Shown here: piece after piece, positions 56,538 to 64,000 of the stretch
Layout: the number at the start of each line of letters is the position of its first letter
How positions within the stretch are numbered: the stretch's first letter is position 1
Source: an uncultured Pseudomonadota bacterium
GTDB lineage: Bacteria; Pseudomonadota; Alphaproteobacteria; RF32; CAG-239
Assembly: GCA_902494875.1 (NCBI GenBank)
Contig: CABUUO010000001.1
Location: 248,001 to 312,000, forward strand
DNA: 64,000 bases
Reading direction: 5' to 3'
The notes under the pieces: generated by a model
The model's database searches: none
What the model saw: only the letters and a program-made list of their open reading frames with translations
What the model was told of the DNA's origin: nothing
Made by a program: the position numbers and the translations under genes

Positions 56538-57206
56538 ATGACGGCACAGCTTATCGGCATCGTATTGAATTTTCTTCCGTTGCTGTTGGCGATTGTTCTG
56601 CACGAAATTGCGCACGGATACGCCGCCTGGAAGCTGGGAGACGATACGGCAAAAATAAACGGCAGGCTGTCTTTAAACCCGCTTAAACATATTGATCCGG
56701 CAGGAACCATTATACTGCCGGCTTTGTTGATATATTCCGGCGTCGGATTTGTTTTCGGCTGGGCCAAACCGGTTCCGGTCAATTTTTTCAATCTCAAAAA
56801 CTATCGGCGTGACACGGTTATCGTCGCTTCGGCCGGGATTGCGCTCAATATTGTTCTGGCTGCTTTCTGCGCATTGCTGCTCAAAATCATTCCCGACTTT
56901 CCTGAAGGAATCGTTTTGGGCATTCTCAATGTGTTTCTGATCAATATGGTTGTGTATAACGTTATTCTGGCAGTATTCAACATCCTGCCGTTTCCGCCGC
57001 TGGACGGTTCCAAAATCCTGTTCGGATGGATTATGAGACCTTGGGCACAAAAATATATTTATGCCGAAAAAGCCGGAATGCTCATTATTGTCGCCGCAGC
57101 TCTGGTGTTGCCGGTGTTAGGCAAAAACCTCGGAGAAGACTGGAACTTTTTTGCCTTGTACATGAGCAAAGTTTCAAAATTTTTCATTTCGTTGCTGATA
57201 GGATAA
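56538..57206 (+). CDS. Site-2 protease family (M50) membrane metalloprotease
   Basis: 222 residues, polytopic. The zinc motif HEIAHGYAAWKLGDD lies in the first helix, and FNILPFPPLDGSKIL holds the second ligand Asp in the third. This is the small, PDZ-less YwhC/Rip-like branch. It cleaves within membranes, substrate unknown. It is two bases after the SPOR gene and five before nagZ, in a dgt-SPOR-M50-nagZ operon. Confidence 0.93.
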   Translation: MTAQLIGIVLNFLPLLLAIVLHEIAHGYAAWKLGDDTAKINGRLSLNPLKHIDPAGTIILPALLIYSGVGFVFGWAKPVPVNFFNLKNYRRDTVIVASAGIALNIVLAAFCALLLKIIPDFPEGIVLGILNVFLINMVVYNVILAVFNILPFPPLDGSKILFGWIMRPWAQKYIYAEKAGMLIIVAAALVLPVLGKNLGEDWNFFALYMSKVSKFFISLLIG

Positions 57207-57210
57207 GATT

Positions 57211-58293
57211 ATGGAAAAACCAATATCCGCCGCTATGCTTTCCATTGCCTCGACACGCCTGAACGAGGAAGAAAAAAAGCTTTTGGAACAGGCTAACCCG
57301 CTCGGCGTCAGCCTGTTTGCCCGCAATATAAAAGACAAAGAACAGCTTCGGTTGCTGACCAGAGAAATCAGAGAAACTATCGGCCGCGAAGACGTTCTTA
57401 TCGCCGTTGACCAGGAAGGAGGAAGGGTCAGACGCCTGAGCGAACCGGAATTCCGCCCTTATGCATCGCAGGCAGCCCTCGGTTCAATAGCGGATGCCGA
57501 GCTGCGGGAGACAGCCGTCAGAGACCACGCTTTTCTGATAAGCGCCGATTTGCAGGACACAGGCATTAACTGGAACTATGCCCCTTGTCTGGACACGGCT
57601 TTTGACGACACGACCCCGGTTTTGAAAAATCGCTGTTTCGGCGGAAACGAAAAAGAGATTGCCGCATGCGGAAAACTGATGGTTGAAGAATATACGGCAA
57701 ACGGTATCTGCCCCTGCATAAAACATATGCCCGGACACGGACGCGCCACCAGCGATCCGCACCTCGGCCTGCCGGTTTTGAATCATTCGCTTCAGGAACT
57801 GGAAAAAGACTTTTACCCGTTTCGGCAGCTCAGACACGCTCCAGCCGGCATGACAGCGCACATTATGATTCCTTCGGTTGACGGCCAAAATCCGATAACG
57901 CAGAGCCCCAAGGGCATTAAGGAAATTATCCGCGGCATTATCGGCTTTGACGGGCTGCTGATTTCCGACGCCATTGACATGCACGCGCTCAAAGGTTCGC
58001 TCGGCGAACGCACCAGACGCTCGCTTGAGGCCGGATGCGACTGCGTGTGCTATTGTTTCGGCGAGACCGACGGTCTCAGAGAGGTTATTGCCCATTGCGG
58101 TTTTATGACGGATAAATCAATGATTAGATTTGCAAAAATAAAAAATATTATTAAAAATAAACTCCAGAAAAAAAATATTGAAAAAACCGCCGCGGAATAT
58201 CAGAGTATTATCGGCAAAATCGATGAGTATAACGGCGGCTATGACGCAACCGAAGTCTTGCACAAAATGATGCAAGCCAACGCGAGGAGATAA
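57211..58293 (+). CDS. nagZ: Beta-N-acetylglucosaminidase (family GH3)
   Basis: 360 residues. VDQEGGRVRRLSEPEF, the KHMPGHGRATSDPHLGLPVL block with the family's Asp-His catalytic dyad, and the nucleophile region GLLISDAIDMHALKG. It removes GlcNAc from anhydromuropeptides in cytoplasmic peptidoglycan recycling. The C-terminal ~70 residues (KNIIKNKLQKKN...) are AT-rich and less typical but in frame. It precedes a small membrane protein by four bases. Confidence 0.94.
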   Translation: MEKPISAAMLSIASTRLNEEEKKLLEQANPLGVSLFARNIKDKEQLRLLTREIRETIGREDVLIAVDQEGGRVRRLSEPEFRPYASQAALGSIADAELRETAVRDHAFLISADLQDTGINWNYAPCLDTAFDDTTPVLKNRCFGGNEKEIAACGKLMVEEYTANGICPCIKHMPGHGRATSDPHLGLPVLNHSLQELEKDFYPFRQLRHAPAGMTAHIMIPSVDGQNPITQSPKGIKEIIRGIIGFDGLLISDAIDMHALKGSLGERTRRSLEAGCDCVCYCFGETDGLREVIAHCGFMTDKSMIRFAKIKNIIKNKLQKKNIEKTAAEYQSIIGKIDEYNGGYDATEVLHKMMQANARR

Positions 58294-58297
58294 ACTG

Positions 58298-58498
58298 ATG
58301 TTTGAATGGATTTTAATCGCGCTGATCGTAGCGGCAATTTTTTACGCCGGCGACCTGCCCAAGCTCAAACAATATATGGATGAAAAAACCAAGGCAATCA
58401 TGGAAAAAGCCAAAGAAAAGAAAAACGAGCTGGAAGCTCAGATGAAAAGCAAACAGTCTAAAGACAAAAACGCAAAGTCTGACGATTCTGAAAATTAA
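58298..58498 (+). CDS. Small single-pass membrane protein (TatA-like position)
   Basis: 66 residues: MFEWILIALIVAAIFYAGDL is one N-terminal helix with a short exposed end, followed by a charged Lys/Glu-rich helix (AKEKKNELEAQMKSKQSK). This overall shape and the place after nagZ match TatA in alphaproteobacteria, but the conserved Phe-Gly hinge of TatA is replaced (FYAGDLPKL), so the identity is open. It has an AGGAG site and is followed by a strong terminator. Confidence 0.6.
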   Translation: MFEWILIALIVAAIFYAGDLPKLKQYMDEKTKAIMEKAKEKKNELEAQMKSKQSKDKNAKSDDSEN

Positions 58499-58520
58499 GC
58501 AGATTTTTTTACCGATTAAG

Positions 58521-58551
58521 CGCCTGAAATGATCGTTTCGGGCGTTTTTTT
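58521..58551 (+). terminator. Intrinsic terminator of the dgt-nagZ operon
   Basis: CGCCTGAAA and TTTCGGGCG pair over 9 bases (one G-T wobble) around TGATCG, followed by seven T. Confidence 0.9.
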
Positions 58552-58569
58552 GCGGGATAATTCATATTA

Positions 58570-58630
58570 TTGTGGATTTTTAGCCGTTTACGTGTTATAT
58601 ATAGGGTATACATTATGTTGGAGAACGGCT
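58570..58630 (+). promoter_or_regulatory. Possible promoter and ribosome binding site of the gene at 58631
   Basis: TTGTGG at 58570-58575, then 17 bases, then TGTTAT (58593-58598), or 19 bases to TTATAT. GGAGAA precedes the ATG at 58631 by about 6 bases. The match is modest. Confidence 0.4.
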
Positions 58631-59071
58631 ATGAGTATATCGTCTACTAGAAAAGTATCGAGCTCAACCGCTCCTGCCCGCAGAACAGAAAGAAGTTACG
58701 CTGTCGGCGGACAGGGAGAAGCTTTTGTGGAAAATATTGACACAACAAACAACGTGTCAATCAATAACGATTCCAATGAACACCACAATGAGTCCGAACA
58801 GTCATTTCAAAGACCAAACAAAAAAGAAGAAAAAAGCAACATTTCTTCCGCACCGGCTTATGTTGCCAGCGCCATAGAGGCTCTGGCGGCCAGCGGCGTC
58901 TATGAACAGGCCGAAGAAGACAGCGAAGCCAATGCGTCTCACAAAATCGGCGTTTATGACAATAACCAGTCCATCATCAAAGAAGATCAGCAGGAACGGA
59001 ACAACCATCCGTACCTTAAGCATTTTTACGAAAAAAACGAGATTGTCGAAGAGGTTGACGAACTGGTCTGA
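58631..59071 (+). CDS. Hypothetical acidic, low-complexity protein, 146 aa
   Basis: No family recognised. The chosen ATG at 58631 has a good ribosome binding site; an earlier in-frame start at 58529 lies inside a terminator hairpin. The protein is Ser/Asn/Glu-rich (VSINNDSNEHHNESEQS), with a short helix (ASAIEALAASGVYEQAEEDS) and an acidic end (IVEEVDELV). It is probably intrinsically disordered. Monocistronic, ending in a repeat copy. Confidence 0.65.
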   Translation: MSISSTRKVSSSTAPARRTERSYAVGGQGEAFVENIDTTNNVSINNDSNEHHNESEQSFQRPNKKEEKSNISSAPAYVASAIEALAASGVYEQAEEDSEANASHKIGVYDNNQSIIKEDQQERNNHPYLKHFYEKNEIVEEVDELV

Positions 59072-59090
59072 CCGGGCAAGCCCTGGGGGC

Positions 59091-59215
59091 AAAGGTTGGC
59101 TGCCTTACGGCTTTTTATAAAATGCGCCGCGCGCCCATGTTGGGTCACCCTGAACGAAGTGAAGGGTCTCAGCAATATTAATAAGGCCGGGATGTTTCGC
59201 TGCGCTCAACATGAC
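59091..59215. repeat. Dispersed intergenic hairpin repeat, copy 4
   Basis: Lacks part of the left palindrome but keeps CGCCGCGCGCCCATGTTGGG and the hairpin arms GTCACCCTGAACGAAGTGAA / TTTCGCTGCGCTCAACATGA. It lies between convergent genes. Confidence 0.85.
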
Positions 59216-59243
59216 AATAAGAAAAGGTTCAGTATGACAAAAA

Positions 59244-60902
59244 CTACTGCTTATTATCCTTACCAATTGCGGCTTTCTGCGCCGTTTCAATATCGCTCGG
59301 GTAATTGACGTCAAAAACAATATTTTCGTCTTTAACTTCCACCAGTTTGGTATAGTCCGAATGCTCGATGAACACAGGACGCAAATCAGCGTTTTCGGGA
59401 ACCACGTCGGCAAATTCATACAAGTCTTTTCCCCAGATGACAGGATTGCATTTTATGCCGTGACGCGAGGCTATAACCAGTTGGCGCCCCTCTCCTTTTT
59501 GGAAGCTTTTAATCATCTCATTGATATATTCAGGCGTAATGTTGGGCATATCGGCCGGTATCAGAATAACGCCGTCACAGAAACCGGGAACCGATTTCAC
59601 GCCCAAATCAATAGAGGTGCGAACCCCTGAACGATAGGCTGAATTGTAAATGACGTTAACATCAATGTCTTCGAGATATTCTTCCATATCTTCCGCCTGA
59701 TGGCCCGTAATCAAAAACACCGGCGAGGCCTTGGATTTTACGGCAGCTTCCAGGGCATTCAAAAACAACGGGCGGCCTCCGACTTCGGCCAGCAGCTTAT
59801 TGCGTCCGGCTCGGGCGCCCACGCCGGCAGCCAGTACCACGGCGGCAATTCCGGCTTCTTTCTCGGAAGTCTCGTTTCCGGCCGAACGTATCAGCCGTTC
59901 CGAGCGTTCGTCATCCAGCCGGCCGCGGCTCTTCATAATGAAATTCTGCGGATGATTGAAGTCAAACACATTAAGCTTATCCGCAACAATCGCCTGAACG
60001 ATATAACGTTCCAGATAGGCTGTATCCAGCTTGTCGAAATTATAGGGAATGACAATGACCTTTTTTTCTTTTTTGGCGGCAATAATCAAATCCGACGCGC
60101 CGACCTGCGGAAGCGATGGACAGACGATTTCGTCGACAAAACTTTGCAGTGCCCGCATTAAGATGTCCCGGCCGCAACTGTTGCGCTGCCCGCCGATGAC
60201 AAACAAAACGTCAATATGATCTTTCAGCGACATTTGCAGCGTGCCGGCAATGTCTTCAACCGTATGCGGTGTTTCATACTCATGCACAAAATTCATATTC
60301 ATCTGCGGAAAATCTTTGACCAGACGTTTGACCACCGCCGTAAAATGTTTGGTTTCGTCACCATTGTTCAAAAAACGCGTATATATCAGCCCGGCACGTT
60401 TGCTGCTGACATCGTGCACCGACAACATATCAACGTTTCCCGACAGTTTGAAAACAAGTTCATCCACATCCGCCTGCGAAATCAGCGGCAGCGTCAGTTC
60501 CAGCTCGGCAATAATCTCGTTTTCCTCAACAAAGGCATACGGCGTCGCAATATTCAAAATGACATTGCGATTATAACGGTTAAACTTGGCTACACGGTCA
60601 TCATTGACCATAAAAACGCCGCGGATGGTCGATATAATCCGGCAAACGCCGTCATTGCCGACACTATAGGCCGTATTTTTGCCGCAAAGCCTGGCGCCGA
60701 CAATTCCCAACGCGGTTTGAAAGCTGATGTCGCCGTCTTCCATAACGGCGCCGAAAACCTTTTCCACGCCGTATTTTTTGAGCTGGACGATGTCTTCCTC
60801 CTGCAGGCGGCGGCCTTTTTCCAGCATTGCGTTTCCCAGTTTCAGCGGATTGAAAAGGATTATGCCCAGCGCGTCGCTTATCTTAAATTCATCACAAATC
60901 AT
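59244..60902 (-). CDS. Molybdopterin-binding / MobA-like nucleotidyltransferase fusion
   Basis: 552 residues. The N-terminal ~350 residues match the MoeA/MogA-like molybdopterin-binding architecture, with the VLFVIGGQRNSCGRDIL strand (the usual G-G-x-x glycine loop). The C-terminal ~190 residues are a MobA/MocA-type nucleotidyltransferase: VVLAAGVGARAGRNKLLAEV, SGVRTSIDLGVKSV, LIPADMPNITPEY. In alphaproteobacteria such fusions attach CMP or GMP to the molybdenum cofactor. No molybdoenzyme is in this window. Monocistronic. Confidence 0.85.
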   Translation of the reverse strand: MICDEFKISDALGIILFNPLKLGNAMLEKGRRLQEEDIVQLKKYGVEKVFGAVMEDGDISFQTALGIVGARLCGKNTAYSVGNDGVCRIISTIRGVFMVNDDRVAKFNRYNRNVILNIATPYAFVEENEIIAELELTLPLISQADVDELVFKLSGNVDMLSVHDVSSKRAGLIYTRFLNNGDETKHFTAVVKRLVKDFPQMNMNFVHEYETPHTVEDIAGTLQMSLKDHIDVLFVIGGQRNSCGRDILMRALQSFVDEIVCPSLPQVGASDLIIAAKKEKKVIVIPYNFDKLDTAYLERYIVQAIVADKLNVFDFNHPQNFIMKSRGRLDDERSERLIRSAGNETSEKEAGIAAVVLAAGVGARAGRNKLLAEVGGRPLFLNALEAAVKSKASPVFLITGHQAEDMEEYLEDIDVNVIYNSAYRSGVRTSIDLGVKSVPGFCDGVILIPADMPNITPEYINEMIKSFQKGEGRQLVIASRHGIKCNPVIWGKDLYEFADVVPENADLRPVFIEHSDYTKLVEVKDENIVFDVNYPSDIETAQKAAIGKDNKQ

Positions 60903-61002
60903 TGCCGTTTTCCAATAATGTCATTTTGTTTCAATATAGTCTGCAAATCTTAAAAAATAACAAACGGCGGGCGACACAAACGCAAGGGCGTTAATGGTGT
61001 AT

Positions 61003-61193
61003 TGTCATCCTGAACGAAGTGAAGGGTCTCAGCAATGTGATAAGGCTGAGATGTTTCGACTACACTTCGTTTCGCTCAACATGACAATTGTGATAAGGCT
61101 GAGATGCTTCGACAGGTTCAGGGTGACAAATTGTGATAAGGCCGGGATCCTTCGCTACGCTCAGGATGACAATAAAAAAAGGCTCAGGATGAC
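61003..61193. repeat. Dispersed hairpin repeat, copy 5 (tandem half-units)
   Basis: A full hairpin (GTCATCCTGAACGAAGTGAA ... TTTCGCTCAACATGAC) is followed by two further right-arm units (GATGCTTCGACAGGTTCAGG and GATCCTTCGCTACGCTCAGG) and a short GGCTCAGGATGAC piece. Spacers TTGTGATAAGGC recur between units. It lies past the 3' end of the autotransporter gene. Confidence 0.85.
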
Positions 61194-61205
61194 AATATAA
61201 AGAAA

Positions 61206-61232
61206 ACCTCCCGGCATTGCTGCGCGGGAGGT
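61206..61232 (-). terminator. Intrinsic terminator of the autotransporter gene
   Basis: On the - strand, ACCTCCCG and CGGGAGGT form an 8-bp stem followed by TTTTCTTT. Confidence 0.88.
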
Positions 61233-61264
61233 CTCCTGCAAAGGAAAATCAGAATGACCGAACA

Positions 61265-64000
61265 CTAAAATTTATATTTAGCATTCAGCAAACCGGTGTG
61301 ATCCTGGTAATCCTGACGGAAACGTCCTTCATAACCAAGAGAGAGTTCTATGTCGTCATTGACATCGGCAGATACGCCGGCGCCAAATTCAACACCAAAC
61401 CGATCCAAAGCTTCGCCCTTAACCCTATAGGCCGAACCATTGGAGAGGCTTACGACCGAATCGGCATCATCGTTCATGAGGTCGTAGGTCATAGCCAGAC
61501 GGGCTTCGGGACGCAGCGTAATGCCGTTTTCAAGCGTTACGTCAGTTGCGGCTCTGGCCTCGGCAACGGCAGTCAGAATGTCAGAGCTCAAGCCCTTGAC
61601 TCTCTGGCCGGCAGTATCGGTGTAGTTGTCCTGAGAGAGTCTGACATAGCGCAGACCGGCACTCGGGGTCAGCTTATAACCGTTGAGGTTCATATTGACA
61701 CCGCTCATAGCCTGCAAACCGAACGTGTCTACGTCATAATCGGCATGGTGCATCTTGCCGGCAACGTTCTTCTTTTCGGCGTAATCAGACCAGCTGTAAG
61801 AAGCGGTACCATTGACAAACCAGTCGGAAGGCTTGTATTCGCCATAGACAAATACGCTGTGCGTGTCTACGTCCGAAGAACGCAGGTGGCTGTCAATGTC
61901 CGCGTTGGTGTAGGCATAACCGACACCGGCTTTAACGTCGTCATTGACCATTTTTTCAACGCCCATTGCCAGACCTTCGCTGTCAATGTCAAAACCATGA
62001 CCTTTGTCATATTTGGTTTTGTTGAACAACCCCTGAACCCAAGCAGCGCCGCGGGCAAAAATGTTGTCGCCGCTGGCTTTGCCCTGAGCTCCGGAGGTGA
62101 TGGAACCGTTGCTCATACGCTGGGAGGCGGCACCAAAAATCTGATTGGTTGTCTGAACGGACATTGCCTGCAGAACCGGATTGGTTTCCGGCGCCAAAGC
62201 CTCGGCCATATCGGCGGCCTGAGAGGCCGAGCCGCTCTGAATCATCTCAGACATGGCTTTGGTGATGTCATTAGAGCCTTCATGTTCGCCCAAACCGGTG
62301 GTGAAAGCGGCAATAACGGCAGACTGGTTGCCGTTGATGCCCTCTGAAGCCAAAGAAGCGGCCACCTCAGACTGAGACTTCTGTTCGGCGGTGATTTTAC
62401 CGTCTGTTTCCAAAGCATCGGCATTGATGTTAAACAGGTGGTTGCCGGCAATTTCAATATTGCCCGAGACGCCACTGTCAGCAATCTGAATGCCGTCCGT
62501 TGCCAGTTTCCCGGCATCGACACCGGTTGCAATGACCAGATTAACGTTGGCTTTCTCGTTATCTTCTGACGTTGCGGTCAAAGAAGTGACTTTACCGTTG
62601 GCAATATCCTCGCCGTTTTGAGCAACACCGACGTTCATGGTCGCGCCATTTTCCAAGGTTACGGCAGACGCCAGCGTATTCGTGCCGAGGTCTAAGACCC
62701 CGCCTTTTTCTACCGTGGCATTATCAATGCCTTTATAGTCATTGACAACGTTGACACGACCGGAGATATTCAAATTATCAGCCGTCAGTTTAGCATCTTT
62801 GTCTTCTTCAACATCCAAAGTCAGAGAAGCATTTTGCGCAACATTAACATTGGTTACGTTAGACGTTTCTTCCAACAGTTCGGAAACGACGGCGGCTGCC
62901 TTGATGTTCAAGTCGTTCAAGCTGGTCAGCTTTTTGATTTTGGCATAGGTGCTGTTGACATTGATGACTGAACTGCCGTCACCGGTTACGTTTGCAACCA
63001 ATTCACCGGTCAAATTGACGGTGGAAGCGTTCAACGTTGTGTCAGCGGCCGTCAGCGTACCATCAATGTTGGCAACGGAAGCGTCCGCAATTGTTACCGT
63101 ATTTTCACCGGCGTCGAGTTCAGCACCTGATCTGATGTTGAGTTCACCTTTAACCAGGCTGACGTTTTGTTCGGCAACCGTTGTTCCGGAATTGATGTTC
63201 ATTTTGGCGGTATTAACCTTTGTCGTGCCTTTGATTATACTGTCTCCATCAAAGTTGGCAACTGGCATTGCGGCCAGTTGAGCGGCTTCAACATAGGCTT
63301 TATAATCCTCGGTCTCAGAAACGGCATTAAAGTCGTCATCAGTACGATCACCGCTGTTTTCACCCAGATAGGCTTCTTTGACGGCTTCATCGCTGATGAG
63401 TGCGTGTTTGGCGTCATCCGTCAAATCATTATCTGTTACTTCAGCAGTTTTTCCATCTTCAGAAGCAAGATATGCGGCCAGTTTGTCGTTTTCAATGCCT
63501 TCATAAGTCGCATTCTCTTGTTTCTCTTCTTTAATATCATCATAGCCAAGAGCGTTTCCCTGCGATAAATATTCTTTAACGTTCTCATCGCTCGGCTCTT
63601 TTTCTAAAGATAAAGCTTCTTTAATTTTCTCTTTGGCATCATCAGAAAGATTGTCCGCTGCTTGGTTTTCCTCACTACCCCAAAAAGATTCGGCCTGCTT
63701 GGCTTGGATCTCGTCTGAAGTTGCTTCATCAACATTGGTTTTAAACGATCCATCCTTTAAATCTTCATATTTCAGATTTGCAGCGAGGTCTTTGTTATAT
63801 TCAGTCAGCAACGCCTCCGAACCTTCTCTCCACAGGGTATCTTTAACCGTGTTAACACGGATGTCATCCTCTTTGAACAGAGCATAGTCGGCTTCATTGC
63901 GTTTTCCGGCTTTATATTCCTTTTCTATCTCAGCCGCAACGCTTTTAACCGTTTCCGAACCGTCAAGAGTAAAGTTGTCACTACTTTTTGTACCGACAAT
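61265..64000 (-). CDS. Autotransporter (type V secretion), N-terminus beyond right edge
   Basis: The frame is open to the right edge, so the signal peptide and start are missing; about 911 residues are visible. An acidic, helix-rich segment (to about residue 270 of the visible part, e.g. EPSDENVKEYLSQGNALGYDD) is followed by a beta-helix passenger of short Asn/Val/Thr/Gly-rich strands (NLNISGRVNVVN, AVTLENGATMNVG). The C-terminal ~280 residues are the beta-barrel translocator, ending LLNAKYKF, the aromatic C-terminus recognised by the BAM complex. It is exported to the outer membrane and probably exposed. The acidic N-terminal segment is unlike standard passengers. Cargo function is unknown. 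Confidence 0.88.
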   Translation of the reverse strand: MVGTKSSDNFTLDGSETVKSVAAEIEKEYKAGKRNEADYALFKEDDIRVNTVKDTLWREGSEALLTEYNKDLAANLKYEDLKDGSFKTNVDEATSDEIQAKQAESFWGSEENQAADNLSDDAKEKIKEALSLEKEPSDENVKEYLSQGNALGYDDIKEEKQENATYEGIENDKLAAYLASEDGKTAEVTDNDLTDDAKHALISDEAVKEAYLGENSGDRTDDDFNAVSETEDYKAYVEAAQLAAMPVANFDGDSIIKGTTKVNTAKMNINSGTTVAEQNVSLVKGELNIRSGAELDAGENTVTIADASVANIDGTLTAADTTLNASTVNLTGELVANVTGDGSSVINVNSTYAKIKKLTSLNDLNIKAAAVVSELLEETSNVTNVNVAQNASLTLDVEEDKDAKLTADNLNISGRVNVVNDYKGIDNATVEKGGVLDLGTNTLASAVTLENGATMNVGVAQNGEDIANGKVTSLTATSEDNEKANVNLVIATGVDAGKLATDGIQIADSGVSGNIEIAGNHLFNINADALETDGKITAEQKSQSEVAASLASEGINGNQSAVIAAFTTGLGEHEGSNDITKAMSEMIQSGSASQAADMAEALAPETNPVLQAMSVQTTNQIFGAASQRMSNGSITSGAQGKASGDNIFARGAAWVQGLFNKTKYDKGHGFDIDSEGLAMGVEKMVNDDVKAGVGYAYTNADIDSHLRSSDVDTHSVFVYGEYKPSDWFVNGTASYSWSDYAEKKNVAGKMHHADYDVDTFGLQAMSGVNMNLNGYKLTPSAGLRYVRLSQDNYTDTAGQRVKGLSSDILTAVAEARAATDVTLENGITLRPEARLAMTYDLMNDDADSVVSLSNGSAYRVKGEALDRFGVEFGAGVSADVNDDIELSLGYEGRFRQDYQDHTGLLNAKYKF

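Larger units (their letters stand above)
60903..61264. other. 362-base intergenic region with repeat cluster and terminator
   Basis: No gene is seen. It holds the upstream region of the molybdopterin gene (60903-61000), the composite repeat copy 5, and the terminator of the autotransporter. Confidence 0.6.

Noticed and set aside
55760..56797. 345-residue - strand frame opposite the SPOR and M50 genes
   Set aside because: Low-complexity Arg/Phe/Gly composition caused by the Pro/Glu/Lys-rich SPOR linker read backwards.
58529..59071. Longer start for the gene at 58631
   Set aside because: The upstream start lies in the terminator hairpin at 58521-58551; the ATG at 58631 has a proper ribosome binding site.
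61217..62347. 376-residue + strand frame opposite the autotransporter
   Set aside because: It begins in a repeat/terminator region and runs antisense to the beta-barrel; Val/Gly/Ile-rich artefact.

Overview
The window looks like a chromosomal piece of an alphaproteobacterium, probably an uncultured, anaerobic, host-associated (gut-type) lineage. The reasons are the gene orders priA-atpHAGDC (F1 ATP synthase genes without the Fo genes), dgt / SPOR protein / nagZ / small membrane protein, RNase R next to xth, and mfd divergent from recG; a zinc-free L33 protein; and an oxygen-sensitive glycyl radical enzyme. The taxonomic guess is inference from gene order and protein style, not from a search.

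Layout. (1) 1-9554: AT-rich surface-glycan locus on the + strand. It holds a nucleotidyltransferase/kinase fusion, a HAD protein, a sugar-nucleotidyltransferase-like protein, two genes each broken by a run of eight G residues (phase-variation candidates), and several glycosyltransferase-like genes including two adjacent WavE-type genes. (2) 9822-21606: housekeeping repair and RNA genes (mfd, recG, a DEAD-box helicase) mixed with lineage-specific unknowns. (3) 21703-25699 (- strand): a solenoid repeat protein, a WaaE-type glycosyltransferase, and a glycerol-1-phosphate dehydrogenase preceded by a HAD phosphatase. (4) 25808-29446: a CBS/DUF21 membrane protein, a DUF3175 protein, Hsp20 and an unknown membrane protein. 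(5) 29665-41058: second glycan locus, with UDP-galactopyranose mutase, a galactofuranosyltransferase-like enzyme, a ferredoxin/FrhB/pyruvyltransferase fusion, a glycyl radical activase and glycyl radical enzyme, and more glycosyltransferases. (6) 41172-48622 (- strand): priA and atpHAGDC. (7) 48760-60902: xerC, rpmG, an S41 protease, rnr, xth, dgt, SPOR, site-2 protease, nagZ and a molybdopterin-type cytidylyltransferase fusion. (8) 61265-64000: an autotransporter whose N-terminus lies beyond the right edge.

The most interesting points are the glycyl radical enzyme pair translationally coupled to a glycan gene inside a galactofuranose-type locus; two G8 tracts that each put a glycan gene out of frame by the same +1 offset; a protein built of about twelve 21-residue repeats with alternating Phe/Cys; a bacterial glycerol-1-phosphate dehydrogenase; and a family of about 125-190 bp hairpin repeats, all five copies lying just past the 3' ends of genes. 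No tRNA, rRNA, CRISPR array, insertion sequence or prophage was recognised.
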